Assembly (NCBI RefSeq): GCF_004919685.1
Contig: NZ_SMYZ01000027.1
Coordinates: forward strand, 3,371-67,370
Reading direction: 5' to 3'
Source: Mesorhizobium norvegicum
GTDB lineage: Bacteria > Pseudomonadota > Alphaproteobacteria > Rhizobiales > Rhizobiaceae
Length of the DNA stretch: 64,000 bases
Shown here: piece by piece, positions 50,823-58,458 of the stretch
Numbering within the stretch: the stretch's first letter is position 1
Layout: every line of letters starts with the position of its first letter
Made by a program: the position numbers and the translations under genes
The notes under the pieces: model-generated
Database searches by the model: none
What the model saw: the letters and a program-made list of their open reading frames with translations, nothing else
Told to the model about the DNA's origin: nothing

Positions 50823-52073
50823 ATGACGCTTGAATTGACCGCACAGGACCGATCCATGCTCGACGGCGAGCAGGGCCCGTCCGTAGCCGCTGCCATGAAA
50901 ATCCTGGTCGCCTTTTCCAACGCGATCGGCGCGCGCGGCCTCCTCGACATTGCCGGCGCCCATATCGACGGTTGTCTCTACCATGGCAAGGCCGGCCTCG
51001 ATTTCGTCGAGCGGCTGGTCGAAGGCGGTGGCCGCGTCCAAGTGCCGACGACATTGAACGTCGGCTCTTTCGATCTCATCCATCCCGGCATGGTGAAGAT
51101 GCCCGTTGCGGAAGAGGTGCCGGCGCGGCGGCTGATGAAGGCGCATCTGGAGCTCGGCTGCCAGGCAACCTTCACTTGCGCGCCCTATCAGACGCGGTTC
51201 CGGCCGGGCTTCGGCGAGCAGATCGCCTGGGGCGAATCCAACGCCATCGTCTTTGCTAATTCGGTGATCGGCGCGCGCACCAACCGCTATGGCGATTTCA
51301 TCGACCTGTGCTGCGCCATGACCGGGCGCGCGCCGGCCTGGGGCCTGCATCTGAGCGAGAACCGGCGCGGCCGGATTTTGTTCGAGCTGGATGTTCCGGA
51401 CGGCGAGCAGAGCGACAGCCTGTTCGTCGGCGTCGGGCTATTCATCGGGCAAGTGAGTGGCGACCGGATTCCAGTGATTGCCGGTCTGCCGCAGCCGCGC
51501 GACGAGGACCAGCTGAAGGCGCTGGGGGCGGCAGCGGCAACGACCGGCGCGGTGGCGCTGTTCCATGCGGTCGGCATCACGCCGGAAGCGAGGACGCTCG
51601 ATGAGGCGTTCCAGGGCCATGCGCCTGACGAGACGATCCGCATCACCCGCGCCGATATCGACCACGCGCTGGCCAGGCTGTCTGGCGTGCCCGACGGTGC
51701 GCCGCTGGCGGCCGTGTCGCTCGGCACGCCGCATTTTTCGCATGAGGAATGGATGCGGCTGTTGCCGTTGCTGCGCGAGGTCGCGCCGGGCAGGCGCATC
51801 CCGATCTATGTCAACACCGGCCGCGCGACCCTGACGCAGCTGCAGGAGGAGGGCGCGCTGACCGGCATGGAGGCGTTCGGCCTGATCCCGGTCGCCGACA
51901 CCTGCACCTATGTCACCTCGATCCTGGAGCGCCTCGACGGCGTGGTGATGACCAATTCCGGCAAATGGGCACATTATGCGCCCGGCAATATCGGTGTGTC
52001 CGTCGCCTTCGCCGAGATGAGGGATTGCATCCGCTCCGCTGCGGTCGGGCATGTCGTGCGGAGCGCCTCATGA
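50823..52073 (+). CDS. Aconitase X, catalytic (large) subunit
   Basis: 416 residues. Conserved AcnX features: MLDGEQGPSVAAAMKILVAF, LLDIAGAHIDGCLYHGKAGL, the VPTTLNVGSFDL loop, cysteines 113 and 119 in LGCQATFTCAPYQ, and GESNAIVFANSVIGARTNRY. Two-gene AcnX enzymes of proteobacteria dehydrate cis-3-hydroxy-L-proline, and archaeal forms act on phosphomevalonate; other hydroxyacids are possible. In this operon the substrate may be a product of the glycohydrolase/kinase step, which is inference. GGAG precedes the start; the small-subunit gene overlaps its stop. Confidence 0.93.
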   Translation: MTLELTAQDRSMLDGEQGPSVAAAMKILVAFSNAIGARGLLDIAGAHIDGCLYHGKAGLDFVERLVEGGGRVQVPTTLNVGSFDLIHPGMVKMPVAEEVPARRLMKAHLELGCQATFTCAPYQTRFRPGFGEQIAWGESNAIVFANSVIGARTNRYGDFIDLCCAMTGRAPAWGLHLSENRRGRILFELDVPDGEQSDSLFVGVGLFIGQVSGDRIPVIAGLPQPRDEDQLKALGAAAATTGAVALFHAVGITPEARTLDEAFQGHAPDETIRITRADIDHALARLSGVPDGAPLAAVSLGTPHFSHEEWMRLLPLLREVAPGRRIPIYVNTGRATLTQLQEEGALTGMEAFGLIPVADTCTYVTSILERLDGVVMTNSGKWAHYAPGNIGVSVAFAEMRDCIRSAAVGHVVRSAS

Positions 52074-52495
52074 CGCGACCGGTGGAACGAACCGGCACCT
52101 TCCAGTTGGCCGGCGAGGCCAAAGGCCAGGCGCTGGTGTTTTCGCAGCCGCTCAGCTTCTGGGGCGGTATCGATGCCGAGACAGGCGACATAACAGACCA
52201 TTCGCATCCGGGCCTCGGCCAGAATGTCGCCGGCACAATCCTGGTCATGCCGAGCGGGCGTGGTTCGTCGTCGTCGTCCTCGGTTCTGGCCGAGGCGATC
52301 CGCCGGGGAACGGCGCCGGCCGGTATTCTTCTGGAACGGCCGGACCCGATCCTGGCGGTCGGCGCCATCGTTGCCGAGTTTCTCTACGAGATCCGCATGC
52401 CGCTTGTGGTGTGCGACATTGCCGGCATAGCCTCCGGCGATCGGATCGCGATCGGTGTTGGCGAGGATGGCGGGGCGGTCATTCGCAAAGGCTAG
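52070..52495 (+). CDS. Aconitase X swivel (small) subunit
   Basis: 141 residues, starting on the large-subunit stop (ATGA). The DUF126 domain pattern is clear: GEAKGQALVFSQPLSFWGGI, DAETGDITDHSHPGLGQNVA, the serine-rich loop MPSGRGSSSSSSVLAEAIRR and the end LVVCDIAGIASGDRIAIG. The separate-subunit form matches bacterial type II AcnX. Completes the operon that begins with gntR. Confidence 0.93.
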   Translation: MTRPVERTGTFQLAGEAKGQALVFSQPLSFWGGIDAETGDITDHSHPGLGQNVAGTILVMPSGRGSSSSSSVLAEAIRRGTAPAGILLERPDPILAVGAIVAEFLYEIRMPLVVCDIAGIASGDRIAIGVGEDGGAVIRKG

Positions 52496-52521
52496 GGACC
52501 GGTGCTCACTGGCCAAGGTCA

Positions 52522-52695
52522 GCGCCGCCCCTCATCTGGCTGCCGCCATCTTCTCCCCGTAAACGGGGCGAAGGACGCTGTCGCCGATGATTTCGCCAAT
52601 CACCAATGTCACAGAAAAGAGCGCCGAGGTTGCAACAAGCCCCTTCTCCCCGTTTACGGGGAGAAGATGCCGGCAGGCAGATGAGGGGCGGCGCC
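52522..52695. repeat. RIME-like intergenic palindromic element
   Basis: Arms of about 50 bp, GCGCCGCCCCTCATCTGGCT onward and its inverted partner ending GATGAGGGGCGGCGCC. Each closes in a mini-hairpin CCCCGTAAACGGGG and they flank about 70 bp of non-palindromic sequence. The same arm type, diverged, flanks the IS481 copy. Confidence 0.78.
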
Positions 52696-52735
52696 AGCGC
52701 TTCTTAGGTCATGCTGCATCAATGCACGTCAGACC

Positions 52736-53821
52736 TCAGCCAGCCATCAATCCCGCAGCGCCACGCCGCCAGTAGGCGGCGGCCAACGTTTCGTCGCGGC
52801 CGAGCCCCAACATGCCGCGCCAATACACGCGAACGATCTTGGCGGCGGTCGCTTCCGCAGCAAACCAGCCGAAGGCCGAGCCGCCTTGCGGCCACGCCAC
52901 TGAACGGACAGCTTCTGCCAGCAGTTTGTCCTCGCCCGCCGGCACGCCGTCCCTTGTCAGCCAATGCAGCTCGATGCCGGTGGCATTGGCGATCTCCTGC
53001 CGTTCACCGTCATTGGCGATTTCGACAAAGGCGACGCCTTTTGTCTCGGCCGGTAGCGTCTCCAGCAGCCGCGCCAGCGCCGGCAGGCCGGTTTCGTCGG
53101 CGCCCATGACGTACCACTCCGCTTGCCGCACCGGGCGGCCGACTGGTCCCATGATGCCGACTTTCATGCCGGGCGCTGCCTGCATGGCCCAGCTCGAGCC
53201 GACGCTGTCGCCGGGATGGACGAGGAAGTCGACATCGATGATGCCCTTGGCCACGTCGAGCGCGCGGATGGTGTAGACGCGCGCCACTGGACGCCGGTCA
53301 TCGGCGGGCCAGACCGGCAAGCCGTTGCCGCCGAGTATGGGCCACAGCGGATCGGGCACCTCCCTGGTCGGGAACAGCATGCGGATATGCATGCCGCCGA
53401 ACTTGGCGAAACGCGAGAGATCTTCGCCGGCAAGGCGGATGCGGCGCATATGCAGGGTAAGGTCGCGAACATCCTTCACCACCATCTCGCGGAACTGGGC
53501 GAGGCGGGTCTCATTGGCGAGATCGCCGGTCCAGACGATTTCGGGGTTTTCGTCCCTGGCATAGACCTGCACCGCCGTGGCGAGCAGGTCCTTGATGCGG
53601 GCCAGCCCGTCGCGGTCGGCGGCGTTGGCTCGCATCACCAGCCGCTCCATGTCGAAGGAGGCGGCGCCAAAGGCGAAGCGGAAATCGATGCGCTGCCCAT
53701 GGTGCGAAGCATCGGCCTCGAAGCTCTGCAGCCTGTCGGCGATGCTGTCCATGTAGTCAGGCAGGTGTCGCAGGTCGAGACGCGCCTCGCAGGTCAGTTC
53801 GCTTGCCGATGCTTCGCTCAT
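52736..53821 (-). CDS. Siderophore-interacting FAD/NAD(P)H reductase with DUF2218 domain
   Basis: 361 residues. Residues 1-95 form a DUF2218-type domain (CEARLDLRHLPDYMDSIADR). The FAD-binding part follows with VRDLTLHMRRIRLAGEDLSR, then RRPVARVYTIRALD (the RxYTxR flavin motif) and HPGDSVGSSWAMQAAPG. The SIP NADPH domain has YVMGADETGLPALARLLETL and FGWFAAEATAAKIVR. These reductases release iron from ferric chelates in the cytosol. It lies 2 nt downstream of the heme receptor gene, so both are under the same iron-responsive promoter. Confidence 0.93.
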   Translation of the reverse strand: MSEASASELTCEARLDLRHLPDYMDSIADRLQSFEADASHHGQRIDFRFAFGAASFDMERLVMRANAADRDGLARIKDLLATAVQVYARDENPEIVWTGDLANETRLAQFREMVVKDVRDLTLHMRRIRLAGEDLSRFAKFGGMHIRMLFPTREVPDPLWPILGGNGLPVWPADDRRPVARVYTIRALDVAKGIIDVDFLVHPGDSVGSSWAMQAAPGMKVGIMGPVGRPVRQAEWYVMGADETGLPALARLLETLPAETKGVAFVEIANDGERQEIANATGIELHWLTRDGVPAGEDKLLAEAVRSVAWPQGGSAFGWFAAEATAAKIVRVYWRGMLGLGRDETLAAAYWRRGAAGLMAG

Positions 53822-53823
53822 TC

Positions 53824-55950
53824 TCAGCCTCCGATCCTGCCGGTGAGGGCCACCTTGAAGGTGCGGCCCTTGCCTTGTTCGGTTGCCGCCGTGGTCGACC
53901 AGGCGCTTTGCGGGTCGGTGTAGGCGGTGTTGAAGACGTTATCGACGCCGAAATCGAGCTTGGCGTTGTCATTGATGCGCCAGTTGGCGAAGACGTTGAC
54001 CAGATCGAAGCCGTCGTCGACGACCGGCACGGCATTCGGATTGGTGCGGCTGGTGCGGGTGATCTTGCCGACGCTGAGATATTGCGCGCCGATGGTGAGC
54101 TGGTCCTCCAGCATGCGGAAGCCGATGGTGGCCGAGAAGCGGTCGAGCGGCGTGTTGTTCAGCGCCTGGCCGGAATAGACGCCGCTGACGACCTTGGCGT
54201 CGATCAGCGCGCCGGCAAGGTTCACGAAGCCCCAGTTGTAGTCGTAAACCATCTCGGCCTCGACGCCTTTCAGGCGCGCGTCGCCGATGTTGATCGCCGT
54301 GCGCGGCAGGACGGTGAGGTCGACGTCGATGTAGTCCTCGACGGCGGTGTGGAAGACGTTGACCTTTGCGCGCAACCGGTCGCCCGCCATTAGCAAATCG
54401 TCATATTTCACGTTAATGCCGGCCTCCCAGTTCTTCGCCGTCTCGGGCTGCAGCAGAAGATTGGGCCGGTATGTATCGCCGCCGCCATGCGCGCCGCCGC
54501 CGCGGAAGACATCCTGGAGGCCCGGCGCCCGGTAGCCCTCGGAATAGGTGCCGTAGAGCTGAAAACCGTCGAACGGCGTGACGCCGACAGTGAGGCGAGG
54601 CGACCAGCGGTCGCCGGAGATCGAGGCCTGCTGCGGCAGCGGCACGCGGGTCTCGCCATCGAGTTGGTAGCCGTCATAGCGCATGGCCGCGATCACCTGC
54701 AGCCAGTCCTCGTAGTCGCCCTGCCATTGCAGGAAGCCGCCATAGCCCTGCTGCTCGCCGGCGCCGAAATGCGCCGCTTCCGACGAGGCTTCGAGATAGT
54801 AGTAGTCAAGGCCGTAGGTCAGGGTGTGGGCAAGCCCCCAGGCGTCGAAGCGCGAGGAGTTCTTCACATTGAAGCCTGTCGTGGCGACGTCGTAGAAGCG
54901 GAAATTGCCGATCGCCGAGGTGGGCCAGACCTGCGTCTGCTCGGCGCGGGTGCGGTTGTGGTAGGCATTGGCACTGAAGTCGATCAGCTCGCTGTCGTCA
55001 GGCTTCCAGGTGTAGGCTGCGGTGTAGGTCTGGTTGGTGGTGTTGGTGTCGTAACGGCTCAGCGTCGGCGAGGTCGAGCCGCTCGATCCGGTGATCTGGT
55101 CATTGTAGCGCTGCAGGATGGCGCCGAGCTTCAGCTCATGGCCGTCGGCTGGCCGCAGCGTCGTCTTCAGATAACCGCTGGTCACCCGCTCGCCGGTCCA
55201 TGGCACGGTGTCGCCATTGCCGTCGGTGTAGCTGTCGCGGTCGCGGTAGATGAGGTTGCCGATGATGTCGGCATCATCACTGAATCGGTAGGCGCCGGTG
55301 GTGCTGGTGGTGAAGCCGTCGCCATTGTCCTCATAGCCGAGCTTCTCGCTCAGCGCCCAGCGCTCGTCCTTTTTGAGGAAGTCGCCGGCATCCTTGGTCT
55401 CGAAGGAAACGACGCCGCCGATGCCGCCTGAACCGTAAGCATTCGACACTGGACCGCGAATGACGGTGGCTTCCTTGATCAGGTCGGGTTCGACATAGAA
55501 CGAGCCAGAGCCGTGGCCGACGCGCCAATAGTCCTGACGGGCGCCGTCGAGCGTTACGACGACGCGGCCATATTGCTCCAGGCCGCGAATGTTGATGGCT
55601 GTCGCCGGGTCGTCGCCATTCATCGAGGCGGCGACGCCGGGCGTGGTGCGGAAGATGTCGGCGGCGGTGTCGGGCTGGATACGGTCGAGCTCGTCGGAAT
55701 CGACGGCGCTGATGGCGGCCATCGATTCGATCACGGCGGTCTTGATCATCGTCGCCGAGATGGTGATGAGGTCGAGCATCGTTGCCGGTTGCGCGGCATC
55801 GGCCGGCGCCAGGCGGCCGGTCTTGGCGGTGGCCTTTTTCTCCGGGTCCTGTTCCTGCGCGCTGGCAAAGGGCACGGCGCAAAGGCTGAGCACGAAGGCG
55901 AGCGCGGTGCTCGCCATCAAGGTTGTGTTTGTTGTCGTGGTCATGGTCAT
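53824..55950 (-). CDS. hmuR: TonB-dependent heme/hemoglobin receptor
   Basis: 708 residues from ATG (MTMTTTTNTTLMASTALAFV) with a GGGGG run upstream; a TTG five codons earlier is possible. Signal peptide ends near SAQ-EQD. The plug domain (DELDRIQPDTAADIFRTTPG, INIRGLEQYGRVVVTLDG, IRGPVSNAYGSGGIGGVV) leads to a 22-strand barrel. Heme-receptor marks are SEGYRAPGLQDVF and YRPNLLLQPETAKNWE, versions of the FRAP and NPNL boxes, with a histidine between them. It imports heme across the outer membrane with TonB energy. RirA-type box in the promoter. Confidence 0.93.
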   Translation of the reverse strand: MTMTTTTNTTLMASTALAFVLSLCAVPFASAQEQDPEKKATAKTGRLAPADAAQPATMLDLITISATMIKTAVIESMAAISAVDSDELDRIQPDTAADIFRTTPGVAASMNGDDPATAINIRGLEQYGRVVVTLDGARQDYWRVGHGSGSFYVEPDLIKEATVIRGPVSNAYGSGGIGGVVSFETKDAGDFLKKDERWALSEKLGYEDNGDGFTTSTTGAYRFSDDADIIGNLIYRDRDSYTDGNGDTVPWTGERVTSGYLKTTLRPADGHELKLGAILQRYNDQITGSSGSTSPTLSRYDTNTTNQTYTAAYTWKPDDSELIDFSANAYHNRTRAEQTQVWPTSAIGNFRFYDVATTGFNVKNSSRFDAWGLAHTLTYGLDYYYLEASSEAAHFGAGEQQGYGGFLQWQGDYEDWLQVIAAMRYDGYQLDGETRVPLPQQASISGDRWSPRLTVGVTPFDGFQLYGTYSEGYRAPGLQDVFRGGGAHGGGDTYRPNLLLQPETAKNWEAGINVKYDDLLMAGDRLRAKVNVFHTAVEDYIDVDLTVLPRTAINIGDARLKGVEAEMVYDYNWGFVNLAGALIDAKVVSGVYSGQALNNTPLDRFSATIGFRMLEDQLTIGAQYLSVGKITRTSRTNPNAVPVVDDGFDLVNVFANWRINDNAKLDFGVDNVFNTAYTDPQSAWSTTAATEQGKGRTFKVALTGRIGG

Positions 55951-56061
55951 GCAGCCCCCAAGCAAAAAGCAAAACGGCTGGCGGTGGCTGGATGGCCTTG
56001 GCTGGCATGATCGAAAATCCCTCGACCAGGCGGGTCAGGGCACGGGTCACATATTAAAACA

Positions 56062-56076
56062 TGATGACATAAGTCA
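56062..56076. promoter_or_regulatory. RirA-type iron-responsive operator (TGA-N9-TCA)
   Basis: TGATGACATAAGTCA matches the TGA-N9-TCA core of the rhizobial iron-responsive operator bound by RirA. On the minus strand it overlaps the promoter TTGACT with a TAATAT 15 bp on, so it can repress the heme receptor operon when iron is sufficient; it also lies 56 bp upstream of the divergent hmuT start. Confidence 0.7.
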
Positions 56077-56131
56077 ACTTTAAATTTATAGCCGACCATT
56101 ATCGAGAAGCATCTGGCACGGGAGCAGCGGC

Positions 56132-57073
56132 ATGGTCGGCAGGGTGGGCGAGGGCAAGAGGATCCGCTGGTCGCAACCGGGCAGGGTCGCGGCGGTGCTG
56201 TTTCTGGCGCTGTCGATACTGGCGCCTTCCTGCGGCTTCAAGGCGCTGGCCGCCGAGAGCGTTGTCTACGCGCTGGCACGAACCGTCGCGCCGGGACAGG
56301 CAACGAGGATCCTGACGCTCGGCTCCGACGTCACCGAGATCGTCCACGCGCTCGGCGCCGGCGAGCGGATCATCGCCGTCGATCGCGGCAGCAAATATCC
56401 GCCTGATGTGACGCAGAAGCCCAATGTCGGCTATCGCCGCCAGCTTTCGGTCGAAGGGCTGGCGGGCTTGCGTCCCGATCTGATCCTGGCGGCCGAGGAC
56501 ATCGGGCCGCCGGAGGCGGTCGAGGTGCTGAAGTCGCTGGCGATCCCGATCGTCTTCGTTCCGCAGGACAACACCCCACAAGGCATCGACCGCAAGATCA
56601 CGCTGATCGCCGCCAGCCTTGGGCTCGAGGACAAGGGCAGGGCGGTTTCCGCCGAGGTGCTCACCGCCTTCCAGGCTGCTGCCGATCTCGCCTCGCAAAT
56701 CCCGCCGGAGCGCCGCAAGAAGGTGGTGTTCTTTCATGGCCTGGTGAAATTGAGTGCAGCCGGCGCCGGCACCTCGGCCGATGCCATCATCCGCTATGCC
56801 GGCGGCCTCAACCCGATGGATGTCGTGCAGGGCTACAAGGCGGCGTCGGAGGAAAAGCTGATCGAGATGGCGCCCGACGTCATCCTGATGATGAGCGACG
56901 GCAAGGGCGGCCCGACGCCCGAGCAGGTGTTCGGCAATCGCGCGCTGGCCGCAACACCGGCGGCGGCCAGCAAGGCGCTGGTCGTGCTCGACGGCGCCTA
57001 CATGATCGGCTTTGGTCCGCGCACATCAGGCGCGATCCGCGACCTGGCGAAGGCGCTCTATCCGGAAGGATAA
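56132..57073 (+). CDS. hmuT: Heme ABC transporter periplasmic binding protein HmuT
   Basis: 313 residues. A basic start and hydrophobic signal (VAAVLFLALSILAPSCGFKA, possible cleavage near ALAA-ESV). The mature part has RILTLGSDVTEIVHALGAGE, GYRRQLSVEGLAGLRPDLIL and FFHGLVKLSAAGAGTSADAI, matching the class III binding proteins of heme importers, where a Tyr such as that of GYRR holds heme iron. Divergent from the heme receptor across the RirA-type box. The permease hmuU and ATPase hmuV that usually follow are absent: a LacI gene in opposite orientation comes next. Confidence 0.9.
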   Translation: MVGRVGEGKRIRWSQPGRVAAVLFLALSILAPSCGFKALAAESVVYALARTVAPGQATRILTLGSDVTEIVHALGAGERIIAVDRGSKYPPDVTQKPNVGYRRQLSVEGLAGLRPDLILAAEDIGPPEAVEVLKSLAIPIVFVPQDNTPQGIDRKITLIAASLGLEDKGRAVSAEVLTAFQAAADLASQIPPERRKKVVFFHGLVKLSAAGAGTSADAIIRYAGGLNPMDVVQGYKAASEEKLIEMAPDVILMMSDGKGGPTPEQVFGNRALAATPAAASKALVVLDGAYMIGFGPRTSGAIRDLAKALYPEG

Positions 57074-57093
57074 TCGTTGACTAGGCTTGCTGC

Positions 57094-58122
57094 TCAAATC
57101 TCCGGGATGTTCTCCTTGAAGATCACCTGCAGCCTTGGCTGGTGCAATTCATAGGGCAATCCCCGGACCGCATGGGTCAAGGTGTTGAGCGCTTCGCGGG
57201 CCTCGACGCGCGGGTTCTGGTCGATGACCGCATCGAGTGTGCCGTCGAGCAGAAGGTCCTTGGTGCCGTCCGTCACCTCATGGCCGAGGAAGACCATGGA
57301 CTGCGCGCGGCCGCGCTCCTTGAGCGCGCGGGCGATGCCGGTGTTGCCGGCGCCGACATTGTAGATCGCGGCAAGGTCGGGGTGCCGCTCCAGCAGGGCG
57401 GACGCTTCCGAATAGGCCTTCTCGCGGTCGTCGAGCATTTCGCGCATCTCGACGATCTGCAGATTGGGCGATTCCTCCGTCAGGATATGGCGGAACCCCA
57501 TCTCGCGTTCCTCATGGCCGCGATAGGACAGCGAGCCGGCGAACAGCGCCACCTTGCCCGGGCGCCCTGATCCCATGAAGCGGTTGAGCAGATAACCGGC
57601 CAGCCGTCCGGCGGCGCGGTTGTCGATGCCGATATAGGCGACCCTGGGCACATGCAGGATGTCGGAGGCGATGGTCACCACCTTGATGTCGTTGGCCGAC
57701 AGCGAGCGGATCGCTTCGCGCACCGTTGGATGGTCGAGCGCGATGACGCCGACGCCTTGCGTCTGTCCGCGCAGATCCTGCAGCAGGCGAGCGAGGCCGT
57801 CCGGGTTGAACCCTTCGATGGTGGCAATGTGCACATCGAGGTCGGGCCGTGACTGCGCCTGCGCCTCGATCTGGCGATGCAGCATCTTGATGAAGGAGTT
57901 GGTGCCGGCGGGCAGCGCGAAGTCGAGCCGGATGATATCGCCGGACAGGGGCCGCGGCGGCGCCCCGTTCGGGCTTTCGGCGATGTAGCCAAGCCGCTGC
58001 GCCATTTCGAGCACGATTTCACGCGTGCGCGCCCGCACGCCGGGGCGGTTGTTGAGCACTCGGTCGACCGTGGCGGCCGAGACACCGGCTTCCCGGGCTA
58101 TGTCAGTCAGGGTGGACCGCAC
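57094..58122 (-). CDS. LacI-family transcriptional regulator
   Basis: 342 residues. N-terminal helix-turn-helix LTDIAREAGVSAATVDRVLN plus hinge NRPGVRARTREIVLEMAQRL, then a sugar-binding-like effector domain (IATIEGFNPDGLARLLQDLR, YIGIDNRAAGRLAGYLLNRF, DLAAIYNVGAGNTGIARALK). The VDRVLN type and effector domain resemble regulators of sugar or sugar-alcohol use. Divergent from the ABC importer operon, which it probably controls through sites in the 336-bp space between them. Confidence 0.95.
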   Translation of the reverse strand: MRSTLTDIAREAGVSAATVDRVLNNRPGVRARTREIVLEMAQRLGYIAESPNGAPPRPLSGDIIRLDFALPAGTNSFIKMLHRQIEAQAQSRPDLDVHIATIEGFNPDGLARLLQDLRGQTQGVGVIALDHPTVREAIRSLSANDIKVVTIASDILHVPRVAYIGIDNRAAGRLAGYLLNRFMGSGRPGKVALFAGSLSYRGHEEREMGFRHILTEESPNLQIVEMREMLDDREKAYSEASALLERHPDLAAIYNVGAGNTGIARALKERGRAQSMVFLGHEVTDGTKDLLLDGTLDAVIDQNPRVEAREALNTLTHAVRGLPYELHQPRLQVIFKENIPEI

Positions 58123-58458
58123 CGTCTTTCATCTCCTGCATGCGTCAGATCGGCTGGCGACGGCTTCCCTGCCATCCGCGATTCTGATGGGAAATGATGT
58201 ATCCGCCCTTGGCCGATGTGCAAGCCGCCGGGCTAAATCAAATGATCCGGCAGGGCTGTGCAGGGTCGGGGAGAGGCGTTTCCCATCAAATCGAGGCATC
58301 AGGAGTGAGGTATGGATCCTGGTTTTGTGCATTTCCTCGCTCTATTTGCAATGTTGTGAGGTGTTTTGATTATTTATGATGTTGACAGCCTTCCCGTGCT
58401 GCAGTCAATATCCCTCATAGGGTCGTGGAGGAAACGTGGCCCTGAGGGAGGAGTTTCA
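58123..58458. promoter_or_regulatory. Divergent control region of lacI and the sugar ABC operon
   Basis: No gene in this 336-bp space. TTGACA at 58383-58388 with CAATAT 18 bp on makes a promoter for the transporter operon. TGATGGGAAA (58185-58194) and TTTCCCATCA (58279-58288) are exact inverted decamers 94 bp apart, a spacing that would suit a repressor looping between two half-sites or simply two oppositely oriented sites. Confidence 0.6.
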
